A stretch of DNA of 64,000 nt, taken from positions 3,369,391-3,433,390 of the forward strand of contig NC_034016.1 in NCBI RefSeq assembly GCF_000346465.2. Reading direction: 5' to 3'. Source of the DNA: Prunus persica (Eukaryota > Streptophyta > Magnoliopsida > Rosales > Rosaceae). Shown piece by piece: positions 21,404 through 32,995 of this stretch (positions within the stretch are counted from its first letter, which is position 1; each line of letters opens with the position of its first letter). The position numbers and the translations under genes are program-made. Under the pieces are notes generated by a model, which worked only from the letters and a program-made list of their open reading frames with translations, ran no database searches and was not told the DNA's origin.

Positions 21404-22400
21404 ATGAGTATGGCTGTTTCTTGTTCGGCTGCTGCTATCCCTCTTCAAGAAAAGTACGATGTGTTTCTTAGTTTCAGTGGCGTTGACACCCGCAATATCT
21501 TTACCAGCCATCTTCATGCTGCTTTACTTCGGAAGAAAATTGTGACCTACATAGATTATAAACTTGAGAGAGGAAACGAAATTGGACCTGCCCTTCTTGA
21601 AGCAATCGAAAAATCAAAGCTTACGGTGATCATTTTCTCGAAGAACTATGCTTCTTCCACGTGTTTGAATGAGCTTTTGCATATACTGGGATGCATGGAA
21701 AAATATGGACAGATTGTTATGCCGATCTTTTACGGCATCGATCCATCAGATGTAAGAAAACAGCAGAGGAGTTATGCAGATACCTTTGCTCAACTTGAAG
21801 AACGCTTCAAGAGGAGGGATGCTTTGACGAAAGCAGCCAATCTGTCTGTGTCTGTCTTAATTTTCACTTGTGACCGTTATATTTATTATTAATACAAGAT
21901 GGCAGACTTACTAATTATTGTTTGTCCTTCATAATCATATATGGAGGGAGAACCTTTTAGTTGATAAAGTTGTGAAAGATATTTTAACCGAATTGGATCG
22001 GAAATCGTCATGTGAATTAAAGGGCCTGGTTGGAATTGAAAGAATAATTGAGCAAATTGAATCGTTATTGTGCATTGATTCACGAGATGTTTGCTATGTA
22101 GGTATTTGGGGCATGCCTGGTATTGGCAAGAACTTCGTACGCTGAGTATGAGTATATAACCAAATGCAGACAAAGCTGTGAGAGGTATTTGAATTCAGAT
22201 CACGTGTGTGGTATGATATCAATGCCTTGAAAGTTGAATGGAAAGCAGATAATGAGGGGACTCAGGCCTGTTTTGAATTCTACCAACTGGGTAACGATTC
22301 TGAAGTGAAGGCGAAAAGGTGTGGTATCTCCCTGTTGTATGCCCATGATGCTGACAAATTTTATGTCATGTCGGAGGAACCACAAGTTGAGGAAGATGTT
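21404..22400 (+). pseudogene. TIR-NBS-LRR resistance gene relic, P-loop joined to post-LRR domain
   Basis: The first exon (21404 to about 21840) encodes a nearly complete TIR domain: YDVFLSFSGVDTRNIFTSHL, GNEIGPALLEAIEKSKLTVI, SKNYASSTCLNEL and IVMPIFYGIDPSDVRKQ. The helix-C glutamate is present, although the usual Trp before CLxEL is Thr. After an intron, 21950-22135 gives the linker and NB-ARC start (SSCELKGLVGIERIIEQIE, then GIWGMPGIGKN). The frame breaks at TGA 22142 before the P-loop TT-L/A residues. Only about 90 bp later the sequence is post-LRR (C-JID) domain: ACFEFYQLGNDSEVKAKRCG, then ISLLYAHDAD (22266-22356). The rest of NB-ARC and all LRRs are gone, so it cannot be a full receptor. 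A TIR-only product from exon 1 is conceivable. Confidence 0.85.
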
Positions 22401-22674
22401 GAAGATAGGCTCACTACTTGGATGGAGAAGTGGAGAAGAAGCAGCAGCAAAACCAAGGCAGCCCACTATGGGCGACCGGTCGATTATTTCCTTGGAGGAA
22501 GGGCAAGCAGAGGTCAGATTTTTCCCGAGTCTTATCATTGCTGGGCAACCGGCTGCCCACTCCTTGGCGATCGGCCAGTTTTCGCTGGACAACTGCTCCA
22601 ACTATGCCGTTTTTAGCATATTTTCATCGGGTTTTTGTTTCCTACTTCGAGTTGCAATGTAACCTAATACCATA

Positions 22675-22963
22675 GGGCTTGTTTGGTGCCCAGGATTGGA
22701 TTGAATTAGAGATATGGTGAAGGAGGAAATGAGGATAGAGGTGAATGATATTTCATTTTGGGGGATTAGGATCAATAAGTTATAAGGTGGTTACTATCCT
22801 ACCATTTTGTGCGTATTCAATGAGATAACTTTTCTTCATGAGTAATCCATCTTCGACCTTTAATATGGTCAAATTTTTTTTTTTTCCTTCATTTCTTCCT
22901 TTAATATGCTTGAAATATAGAGAGTTATCATATCCAATCCAATAATAAGCACCAAAGAAGCCC
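22675..22963. mobile_element. Small MITE (289 bp), probably PIF/Harbinger
   Basis: Ends GGGCTTGTTTGGTGC and, on the reverse complement of the right end, GGGCTTCTTTGGTGC are inverted repeats with one mismatch in 15. The flanks are ATA and TTA, an imperfect 3-bp duplication. The interior is noncoding. It lies downstream of the TNL relic. Confidence 0.65.
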
Positions 22964-23238
22964 TTAAGATATAAATAGGACTTTTGAGACGTATGTTGAA
23001 CATCTAAAAAGTGACATCAAATTGGGTTTGAGAGAGATGAATTGCACGTTTATTTACAAAGTAATGGTAAGTACACATGCCGAAGGTTTGTACGCAACGC
23101 AACCTCAGTAATAATGGCAGAGCAGCTTGTTCAGCCACCAAATTGCTAAACTAGGAAGAGGAAAATAAACAGCAAAAGACAATGCAGTAAAAACTGTTTT
23201 AAGAAAAAAGAAAAAAATGAAGAAAATATTAGAACAAT
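22964..23238. other. Intergenic between MITE and tRNA
   Basis: No gene or clear repeat. An A-rich stretch at 23200-23230 lies just downstream of the tRNA 3' end. On the minus strand it reads as a T-run, suitable as a pol III terminator. Confidence 0.4.
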
Positions 23239-23262
23239 CGCTAGAGGAAGGGATTGAACCTT

Positions 23263-23295
<33 letters not shown>

Positions 23296-23312
23296 AGCTG
23301 AGCTACTCCAGC
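23239..23312 (-). tRNA. tRNA-Asn (GTT)
   Basis: The minus strand from 23312 reads GCTGGAGTAGCTCAGCTGG and onward. The seven-pair acceptor stem is GCTGGAG with CTCTAGC (one G-T), followed by discriminator G. The anticodon loop CTGTTAA gives anticodon GTT for asparagine. The T arm is GAAGG-TTCAATC-CCTTC. The A box TAGCTCAGCTGG and B box GGTTCAATCCC are both good pol III promoters. There is no intron, the length is 74 nt, and CCA is not encoded, as expected for nuclear genes. It lies 660 bp beyond the LIKE-COV stop codon. Confidence 0.97.
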
Positions 23313-23971
23313 TGATTGCTAATTATGCACAAAGTTTCTTACAAGAATTAATCGCCTCGTATTTTTCACACCATCACACGCGCTTTTGTTTGTAAAGGCG
23401 CTTTTATTACCAAATCTTGGTTAAAATCCAAGCTTCAATTCTAAGCACTTGAAAGTGCTTGAAGTAGCACCTAGTAGGTGCTCCTCCAGAAATAGTTTTA
23501 GTTATTTCTGTCAAACACTGCCAGCTGAGGAAGATATGGTATCAATTCAGTGTAAAGTCAACCGGACCGGAGTAATTTAGATGGAACTTTGAAGGGAAGA
23601 GTAATAAACATATAACATAACAGCAGTGCTGCAGTTGTATATTCCCTTTACACACCAAAAAAAAAGAAAACAAAAAAAAAAAGAAAAAAGAAAATACACT
23701 GGATATACATCATAGCATTGAAAAAGGGTGCTCAACATACAACATTAGGTAACCTACATAACACATACAATGGCAAGAATGAAATTCGATTGGAAACCCC
23801 AGCCAAGAATCAAAGAACAACTTAAAGTTCCTCAGGTCTCGCAGTATTCTAACTAACTTTTCTCATGTCTAGCAGTATTCTATCTTATCACGCACAACCG
23901 CTGGGGTCCATATCAGAAACACCGTAGTGTGCATCTGCACCTGCCCTATAAGCCCTCCAGATCATTCGTTT

Positions 23972-26900
23972 TTACAGGGACACTATTCTGTTCAACGGTA
24001 TCCTATCATTTTGACGAGGAGGAATCCTTTCAATTGGAGATATCACCTGTGGCATCGTCATACCGACTGAAATTATGATCTCTGCATTTCAGGGAGAAAT
24101 ATTGTCAAACCATTATGCAGTAATAAACCATTTGCCACAAGTGCTACTCAACAAAAAGGTCTTGAAGATTTCTTCAAAACTAGGAAAGAAAATATAGTAA
24201 TTGCAATCATCCGTGGTTAACTGGCAAGTAAAATTAATTTTGTTTTTCATCTGAAGAAGTGAAAGGATTTAATAAATGCAAAGTTAAGCATAATGGTCAA
24301 GCTGTGCAAAGACAAAATCCACCAAGTAATGGGATCTGTGTGAAAAAGCATTCAATCACATTGAAATACAAAGCCATGTTTAATATACAGCAAAATACTT
24401 GAAACCGAATTTCCTCCACTGAATCAAATCAAGGATAAAGGACCAAGAATGCAATTATTATTTTTGTTTATTTTCTAGCATACAACACCTTAAACTGATT
24501 ACTTTTCAATTTACATCTAACTTTTTAAACACTTGACCGACAAAGAGAACCATTTCTATATGAAAGAGCCATCAAGGAACTTCCATGGAACAATTGGCTT
24601 TTGATGAAACACCGGAATATGAGTAAACAGACTCATACATTATAATACTTACACTGACAACCCAGTAAAAATTGAAAACTATTTCGACTAAACTTCTTAT
24701 GATTTGTTGTCCCTCAGTGACCTAATTCCATAAAAGCCAAGCTATTTTCTCAATATACTTAATGCCACTTCGGAAATCTCTGTCAATTATGTAGATAGGC
24801 ATCAGTGCTTATTCACGTGTTTTCAATAAATTGTCAATCTAAGTTTTGTATAGTTCACCAAGGATCAAGATTTAAAATTGAGGGCGCATTTCAACTAATC
24901 CGTTAATGCGAACACTTCAGAAATATAAAAAAGAAAACATTGAACATAGAAACATATCAAACCTTTTGAAACATAAATCAGAATCTAATAAGTGTTTGAA
25001 GTGTTCAATTTTGTATTAGTCTATATATATATGTATATGCATATGGTATAAACAGGACAAGTTAAATAATATTTGTATCATACTAGTCTATGCAAAAAGT
25101 TTCGAGTGAACAATATTTTCTTCCTCAATTGGTATTAAATAAATGGTAGTTAGTTCTTTATTTAACAGCCACTAAGAATCTCAGTTTTCATTGCCAAGCC
25201 TCCAACAAAAATATGGTGAAGCCAGAGTCTTAGTGCACAATCACAAGGAGACAGACAAAAGCTAGCCAGGCTTTAGCATCCTTGTATTTGAAGAAACTGA
25301 GAGCTCCATAAAAAATAGGACATTCTTTCGCTTACATCAAGACTTGAATCTAAAACCTGGGTTGCCCGTCCCACAGAATGTCACCTGAGCTAAAGCTATG
25401 AGTTTTGTCAACTTTATTCCTGTTTAGGTTAATTCTGTATACTACTTTACTACCAGAATTAAAAGTGCCTCTGCTAAACCTGTAGAACATCCCAAAATCA
25501 TAGCCAATAAATCTTTATCCATAAACCTTTATTTGTTTATTTCTTTGCTGAAGAAACAATAATCTTTTTGTTTTACTTTTGCATAAACCCCATTAGCTGT
25601 TGCACTGGCCCATTAATGTTAAACATAGGCTTCCCCGGTTATAATGTTATACAGGTTCTCATACATCTCCAGGAGCTATTATATTAGGGACCCATTTTCT
25701 CTTTTCGTCTATAACTTTTAGAAAACTCATAAGGCAAAACAGATTGTATGCGAAAGGATCGCGCACATGACTGAAACATATATATAATATATGGTGCATC
25801 CACACAAAAGAGGAAACAAACCTATCCCTTCACGCACGGACAAATTTGGCCGTATGATCTCTTCAGAATTGACAAGAAAAATATCGCCAATGTATAGATG
25901 GTTTGTTGGGACATAAACACTACACAACTCCTCATCTCCATCATCCCTCTGTAGTCAAACCACCAATAATCAGATCCAAAAGGTACATGGTCATTATAAG
26001 AAAATCCAATATAAACTAAACCAATGTCGCTAACTATTAGAACATGAATATTTTCTTCTGCAAACCATCAGAAAACAACCATTATCTTTTTTTTTTTGGT
26101 TAATCTTAAGTTCCATATAAATTTGTAGAGGGTATTGCAATATAGATTTTTTTAGAAGGTCAGTGTAATAGTTGTAAATAGTATTGAAATATGAATATTA
26201 ATTCTTGCTTTTCAGATTTCAAGTAAAAATTTGGTGATAACATTAGTATTTTCCTACAACTAAATAATTATATAGCTGCTTGTAAATATAAACGATTCTT
26301 CGTCACATTTAATTAACTTAACAATCTTTGATTTGCTTTAAAAAAAATTAATAATAATGATAACAGAGAAACCACTTTTGGACTTCTTAGGAAGTGGCAA
26401 TACTAACTAGAGGAAAATAAAAGCCTTTCTTTTTTCTCCGTACACCAGAAACTGCTTTTAGAGGGAGAACCTGGTTTTGGAGGGAATCAGGTAATAGCTG
26501 TTATGATAGTTATTCCTCACCCATTCATTAACAAACAATATAAGCCATCATCTGATTCTAAAACTAAGTAGAAAACAACTCAGCAAGGTAGAACTTGGGA
26601 CAAAACAATCTAACATACAAACTAAATCTGCTTCTTCCAAATCCAAACCAAACATTTTAATAAATAGAATATTGCAACATACCTGAAGGGTTACAGATGA
26701 TGTGATAAAACCGAATGCATATTCACCAAGCCGAGGATGACGGATAATTGCAACCTCTTTAAATGCAGTGGTATTTTGGTCTGTCACAGAGAGAGAGAGA
26801 GAGAATTATTTCTGACTACTAAATCTAAAATGGAGAAAAATAATAGACAAACACTGAATGAATTCCATGTCTGAAATACACCAATTATAACATGCACCAT

Positions 26901-29759
26901 AGCATCCACTCACAAGCGACAGGGCACCACAAACTTCCACTAGCGCAGGACAGGAAATATCCAACCTAGATAGCACCAAATGGTATAAAATAAAACAATT
27001 TTCCTGGAAGTGGAAGGCCATTGCATGTGTGTGCTCATCACTTAACTTTTGGTTTACAATGGCAACAATACGGGTCAGTAGTTTACTTCAAATAGGGGAA
27101 TTATATTTCACGTTCATGCCATTATTCAACTTAAACCAAACAGCGTAATGGAAGCCCACATAAGAAGTGAGTCAAAATCAAACAACAGAATTTACCAAGA
27201 GCCTTATATGGTATACGTTCCTAGTGGCTTGACCTAAACTAAAATCACACCAAGAGACATTTTAGATAGGTTGGTGAGCCTAATGAACCAACCAACCATT
27301 TCTGGGCTTGGCTCGTTGTTTCAACAAGCCGGAAATTAAACTTAGCTTGATTCATTTGTTAAAAATTTCAGCTCAGGTCTAGCCTCAACTCATGTGAGAC
27401 CTACATGCTTGCAAGTGGCTTAGCTCCTTTATAGCCCCAGATTTGATAAGAAAAAACATAAACCTTAAGATAATAAGGACGCAGCCATGCAAACAGTTTA
27501 CAAAGAGGTAAAAAAATGGGCTTAGATATTGAAATAGCGCAATTACCTGGAGAGATTGCAGAGCTAATTTGTTTGGAGGCTGAGTATATGTGCTTCATAA
27601 AGGGCATTCGTTTTATGAACCATTCCCCAATCCAGAAAACTGTTGCACCCATCCATGATGAAGCAAATATACCGACTAAGAATATAAAGGCAAGGGATGT
27701 AACAAATCCTAGGCCTGCAACAATGAAAAAAGAAGTATTCAATGTTGAAGCATACAAAAATCTATGCTTAATTACATTATCCAGAAGAACTCAGTATGAA
27801 CTTTACTTCAGATATGATTTCTGCTTAGAACACTTTGAAACTTCAGATAAACCAAAAGGATTAAAGGTAGTCCCCTTTATAGAAATTTTCCCAACATTAA
27901 GAAGTAATAATCTATGCTTTGCCACCACTAAAACTGTTACCCCAAATATGGTAATGAGGAGGTTTGGTGATTCACAATGACCATCATCTACTTTTCTTCC
28001 TCGTTCTCCCATACTAATATTTGTTTATCCAGCTCCCTCCACATCTAATTTGGATAGTGATTGCAACTTGAACTACTTGGATACTTCCAAAAAATCTATT
28101 CAAGTACAATCCATATTGTTGTTAAATTACCCGCCCACTAGATCTTGTTCTTTAATGTAACCAACGGCAATAGACTAAACTAGCAAATATTAGAAAACTT
28201 AGAAACACACAAGAATTATACTGGTTCGGCAAAACTTTTGCCTACGTCCAGTTGTGATTCCTCTAGGTAGAGAAATCACCGCTCCTTTGATTAATAATAG
28301 AGATTACAGAACTTTTGCAACCCTAGAACTAATCTCAAAACTCTCGGCTGTCTCTGGCTGTTTTTCTTGCTGTAAAATAAGCCCTGCCGCACCCTATTTA
28401 TAGATATAGAGTTGGCTCACATGTCCCAAGGCTGATTGAATTCCTATTCCTAAGTGGATTAGGAAATTACTTATCCAAATCCTAATAGACTTCTAGAAAT
28501 CCAAACCTAAATTGAATAAGGAAAACTGAAATTCCTTCCTAATCCCTCTAAGACAAGAATTGGTATACCTCTAATTTTCCTAAAACAATCCTAAACCAAC
28601 TAGGACATATTTGACGAGCCAAAATCCTAACAATAGTATTACTAGAATTTCTTCTTTTCTTTTCTTTTTTGGTTCAAGAATCAAAAGTATTACTAGAAAT
28701 TCAAGACATGCAAAAACATATGAAAGTAAGAAGTAGCAAACTACTTCAAGTACCAACACCTCTACAGCATTTGCTTGAAAATTTCTGATTATAATTGGCA
28801 GTTGATTATTACAGAAATTATTTGACGCCCTGTCTTTCTTAAAGACGGAACACGTTGAGAAAACCTCACTTATACTCAAGTTTCTTCAACTCTGATCCCA
28901 TTTATTGACAGGTTGACTATTTAGGGTATAGAATGGTCATGTAGAGCTTCAGTTTTAGGTTTGAAGTATCAAATTTTGGGCTTAAATCAAAGCGACTAAC
29001 CAATCTGCGACTAGAAACCTCAAGTCTAAGCTCAAAATGATCATTGTACACCCTAAAACAATCAACCATGTCAATAAATTGGATCAAAGTTGAAGAAACT
29101 AAGTAAAAGTAAGGTTTTCTCAATGCGCTTGTCTTTAAGAAAGACAAAGCATCCTGTTCAGACCGGACTGGTGATTATTATTATGAATTTTTTCAGAACT
29201 TTTCACAGCAATGCACACATCACTTTCAACTTCATTAAGAATTAGTCATTGCATACCCAAAGTAAACATCAATTTGGTGCTTTTGAGTCATACCAAATAT
29301 GCTAACCCCAAGCCTGGCATATATTGGACTGAAGAAACCATCTACAAACTGAACAAACCACCAAGTGATGAAGAATGTAACAGCGACAGGAAAGAGAACC
29401 ATGCTGCAATTTTACAATTCAACCTAACATTGTTACAATCAAACGAGATATATGAATCATAAAATCATGAAAAAACTAGAGGGGAAAACAAATGTCAGAA
29501 AAAACAATCAGACCCAAATTATGCTCATTACCATCCGGTCATGAATTTCTTTGAGACCCAACTCTGGAGCACTGCATAGCATGCCTGATGAAATTCAAGG
29601 GTCAAAGCAGTACAGCAGGAACAAGAATTGTTTTGTAAGCTATATGCATTGCCAATAATAAACAAAAATAACTCAATAAAAACAAATACTCTTGCATGAA
29701 TAGAACCAACAGGGTAGTGCTCTGCAGTAACTAATGTCTCCAGCATGAATGACTTGTCC

Positions 29760-29820
<61 letters not shown>

Positions 29821-30568
29821 TCAGTAAATAATGACTGCAAATAGGACTAGATGCAGGAAAAGACTAACATAAGTGCCCAAAACCACTTGATACAAAACCT
29901 ACTGTGCACCATAATTTGTTAACATTTTGGTTTTAGTTTTTAATTTATTATCTTTAACGGTTCTCAGAACATATTATATTTGCACAAACGGTACTTCAAG
30001 CTTGGGAGTATGGAGAGATCCATTGCTCAAAGATTATATCATTTCTAGTTTATTTAGAGCTCAAAATGAGCTTTGGGTATTGACATCCATTCTTGTTTAT
30101 GGTGATCTTTTACCATCATAACAACCTCAAAGGGAGCTACCCAAGTAATTATACCCATGTTTTATACAGAGTCCCTAATTTCTCTATCTTTCTCCAAGCA
30201 TCTCATAGCTCTAGAGCCTCCAAAAGCTAATTAGGAAAAATTCAGCATTCAATTATTAACTACACAAACAGGAAGAAAAATTAAGAGATCAGCCAAGTTC
30301 CACTTACATAGATACATAAACATAAACTCATTATGGTTGTTCAAATTCACAATCAATTTTTCTCACTCTAATTAAATCCCCAAACTTCATAGATTTCCAA
30401 ATTGGGAAGATATTTTTCTAAAGTGACAAAGAGGTTGAGGGTTGAGAGAGTAATAGACAGACAGACCTCGCGAGTGGAGGAGTTGGGGGAGCTTGGCGGA
30501 GACTTGGGAACATCTTCAGAGTCGGCTTGCGCCAGCGGACTCGACGTGGACTCTTTAGTTTCCGCCAT
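23972..30568 (-). CDS. LCV: LIKE-COV (DUF502) integral membrane protein, seven exons
   Basis: The exons on the minus strand are 30568-30467, 29584-29532, 29403-29294, 27714-27547, 26780-26683, 25948-25822 and 24081-23972 (TAA). All junctions are GT-AG with matching phases, giving 255 residues, the usual length. Family marks are the Ser/Pro N-terminus (KSPPSSPNSSTRE), VLQSWVSKKFMTG, FPVAVTFFITWWFVQFVDGF (first membrane segment), LGFVTSLAFIFLVGIFASSW (second), WFIKRMPFMKHIYSASKQIS, NTTAFKEVAIIRHPRLGEYA, YVPTNHLYIGDIFLVNSEEI and VGMTMPQVISP. In Arabidopsis, COV1 and LCV proteins are Golgi/endomembrane proteins. COV1 controls vascular patterning, with LCV redundant in vacuolar sorting. Whether this is the LCV1 or LCV2 orthologue cannot be told here. 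The gene looks intact. Intron 3 carries a foldback repeat and an LTR-like insert. Confidence 0.95.
28150..28630 (-). mobile_element. Copia-type LTR insert in LIKE-COV intron 3 (probable solo LTR)
   Basis: On the minus strand it starts TGTTAGGATTTTGGCTCG (28630) and holds a TATA-like TCTATAAATAGGG (about 28406-28394). Downstream it has the phrase GTTTTGCCGAACCAGTAT. This is the layout of plant Copia LTRs. I cannot fix the other boundary near 28150 or a convincing target duplication. No coding sequence accompanies it. Confidence 0.5.
28822..29172. repeat. Foldback inverted repeat in LIKE-COV intron 3
   Basis: The arm 28824-28950 (GTCTTTCTTAAAGAC, GTTGAGAAAACCTCAC, GTTTCTTCAACT) is the inverted complement of 29025-29165, with scattered mismatches over about 125 bp. 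The loop is about 75 bp. It may be a MITE with long ends. In the pre-mRNA it would form a long hairpin. Confidence 0.8.
29762..29817. repeat. (GA)n microsatellite in LIKE-COV intron 1
   Basis: An uninterrupted run of about 27 GA units, 180 bp from the exon 2 boundary. On the transcribed strand it reads CT. Confidence 0.97.
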
Positions 30569-30780
30569 TCGGCTTCGCAGTTACTTCCAGTTACAGACCA
30601 ACGTAAACAGAGCGGTAGACTCGTAGGAAAGGGGGTTACAGAGATCGCAGTTTGTTTGGACTCAGACTCTCTTCCCAGGCCTTCTGTTCGGTGTCCTCTC
30701 TTGGTAAAGACCTTACAGTTGCTCCCCTTGTTTGGCTGCGGGGATAACCTCTATACCTAAGACGGTTTAACAAGTTTAAT
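30569..30780 (-). promoter_or_regulatory. 5' UTR and proximal promoter of LIKE-COV
   Basis: GC is higher here than around it, and the first exon's ATG is at its edge. No classical TATA box is obvious, as is common for housekeeping genes. The boundary of transcription is not determined. Confidence 0.4.
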
Positions 30781-30859
30781 TGCAAAATTGTTTCTGTGCG
30801 ACGGGCTGTAGCTCAAATGGTAAAAAGGCAATAATCACTACACTACTATTCCCTTCGTG

Positions 30860-31025
30860 GACACAATGTTTACGTACACATAAGTCTCTAATAAAGACAC
30901 AATGTTTATGAACTCGTTGGGTTAGTTTAGCCTCTGGCTAAGTTTTCTGTTGTTTTGGGGTTTGACCCCCTTTTTTTACTCAAAAAAAAGACACAATGTT
31001 TATGTACACATAAGTCTCAAATAAA
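30860..31025. repeat. 36-bp tandem repeat interrupted by a SINE-like insert
   Basis: The unit GACACAATGTTTAYGTACAC...AATAAA occurs at 30860-30895, begins again at 30896 and, after a 79-bp interruption, is complete at 30990-31025. A degenerate partial copy follows near 31043. Confidence 0.8.
30911..30989 (+). mobile_element. Short SINE-like retroposon with 15-bp target repeats
   Basis: The 79-bp insert is bounded by GACACAATGTTTATG at 30896-30910 and 30990-31004. It contains GGGTTTGACCCCC, resembling a pol III B box, and ends in an A-run (ACTCAAAAAAAA). The 15-bp direct repeats and A-rich tail fit target-primed retroposition of a 5'-truncated SINE. The alternative is that the direct repeats are just part of the 36-bp tandem array. 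A tRNA-like GGCTGTAGCTCAAATGG lies separately at about 30806. Confidence 0.45.
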
Positions 31026-31779
31026 GGATATACTAGGAGTTTTATGTTTACATGAGTCTCAAATAAAGGATAAGAAAAATTAGGTATTATACATAAGTAA
31101 CTTTATTAATTAGTATTTGAGATATTGGGTACTTTTGTTTGGGTTTTAATACCTAGGAAAGAATTGTTATTTTGGATTAGGCCAAACAGGATGCCCAGAT
31201 TCGTTGGGCCAGCTTAAAAATAATAACTAAAAAAACAATGCTACCCCTCTTCTTAAAAAGCCTTGCCCAACTTTAAAACTTACAAAGTAAATTACTTTTT
31301 TACCCCTGGCTGTTTAAACTACTCGCAATTTGAGCTTCTCTTTCGTTTTCATTCAGCTTGACATTTTCTAGCTCTAGTTCGTTTAGCTACTGGAGCTTCA
31401 ATTTTCTGGTAGGCTTTCGTTCGATTTTCTTCATTTTTCTATTTTATTCTAATTAGTTTTTTGTTATTTAGATTGATCTTTATGTTTTGGGTGTAATTTT
31501 GCTTTTGCATGCAAAAAGGTTAGTTTTGGCGTGCGATTTCTGTGCTCTGGTTCAATCTTAGTTCTCCAATTTCGAGCTCGTTTTGTGGCATGTGATTTTG
31601 TATCTTCTTCATTTTGTGATTAGATTTGATTTTGAGCTGCTATTTGGCTTGGGAGATTTTTGGCAGTCCCAGGTGTTAAGGTATGAGTACTTGAGAAATT
31701 TTTTTCGTTTATATCGACTTATATGTGTTCGGAATTTAGTTTTAGTACTTTGATTGTGGTTTTTCCTTTTGGTTTCTAT
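31026..31779. other. Upstream region and probable 5' UTR of the MULE transposase gene
   Basis: No ORF. From about 31300 the sequence is pyrimidine-rich with a possible splice donor (TTTTCTGGTAGGC near 31401), suiting a leader of the mudrA-like gene. No MULE terminal inverted repeat or 9-bp duplication was found. Confidence 0.35.
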
Positions 31780-32359
31780 TAGGGGTGGGCGCGGTCCGGT
31801 TCAGTCCGGTTCTCACCTCAAACCGGAACCGAAACCGGTATTATTTAACCGGTCCGGTTCGGTCTGGTTTAGGCAAAAAAAATTTCGAAAACCGGCCGGT
31901 TCGGTTCTAACCGGTTCCGGTCCGGTTCTGGTTTTGAACCGGATTATTAATTTATTATTTTTTTAATTTTTTTTTAAAAAAAAATTTTTTTTAAAATTTT
32001 TTAAATAAAAAAATTATAATAAATAACTTATTTTTTTAGCTTAAAAATGAACAAATAATCCAATTCATACATTTAGAAATTTTTTGAAGTTGAACTTGGA
32101 AAATTAGTGATTATAAAAGTTAAAAAATGGCATTAGATTTTAAAATTTTGTAAAAATATAAATATAAAATATATGACCGGTCCGGTTCGGTCCGGTCCGG
32201 TGCAGAGAGATGTAAAACCAGAACTGGAACCGGTTGGAACCGGTTCGGTCCTGTTCCGGTCCGGTTTGTTGACTTTTTTGGTCAACCGGTTTTTTTTCCG
32301 GTTTTTTTTCACCGGTTCGGTTCGGTGTTCCGGTTTTCCGGTCCCGATGCCCACCCCTA
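31780..32359. mobile_element. hAT-type MITE rich in CCGGTTCGGT, with 8-bp duplication
   Basis: Ends TAGGGGTGGGC and, on the reverse complement of the right end, TAGGGGTGGGC are perfect inverted repeats over at least 11 bp. They are flanked by GTTTCTAT at 31772-31779 and 32360-32367. The length is 580 bp. Both subterminal zones are packed with ACCGG/CCGGTT words that can fold back; the centre is AT-rich. The frames across it are repeat artefacts. Confidence 0.9.
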
Positions 32360-32995
32360 GTTTCTATTCGAAATTTTTTGATTTTCTATCATAAACTGCA
32401 TTGCCGTTTCTATTTGTTGACTTTTTGAGCAGAAACTGCAGTGTAGTTTCTTGTTTCATAAACTGCATTGCAAGTGTATGTGAATGTTACAACTGCTTAT
32501 GGACTTGAATGTTTTTTAAACTTGGTTTTAGTACTTTGATAATGGCTTTTCCTTTTGGTTTCTATTCAAATTTGAGGGTATGTTTTTTGATAAACTGCAC
32601 TGCAGTTTTCGTTTATTTCAGGTTTTTTATCAGAAACTACAGTGCAGTTTCTTGTTCCATATTTTGATTTCAGAATAATTTTTGCTATTCTATGGGAATG
32701 TTACAACTGCTTATGGACTTAATTGTGTTTTGAACTTAGTTTTAGTACTTTTATAATGGCTTTGCCTTTTGGCTTCCTTTCAAATTTTAGCAGATTTGTT
32801 TTCATAAATTGCACTACAGTTTTCGTTTGTTGTAGTTTTGGACTAGAAATTGCACTGCAGTTTCTTGTTTCATAATTCGATTTCAGACTAATATTTGCAA
32901 GTTTATGGAAATGTTACAATTACTCATCTACATTATTTACTGATTTGAATTGTTTTCTGTTTTTGTTTGTTGTTTTGTTTGCATTTTCAAGGCTA

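Noticed and set aside
30806..30830. tRNA gene at GGCTGTAGCTCAAATGG
   Set aside because: A-box-like head only; no cloverleaf arms or anticodon stem follow.
31754..32394. ORFs in both strands with Gly/Arg/Pro/Val repeats
   Set aside because: Translations of the CCGGTT words of the hAT-type MITE.
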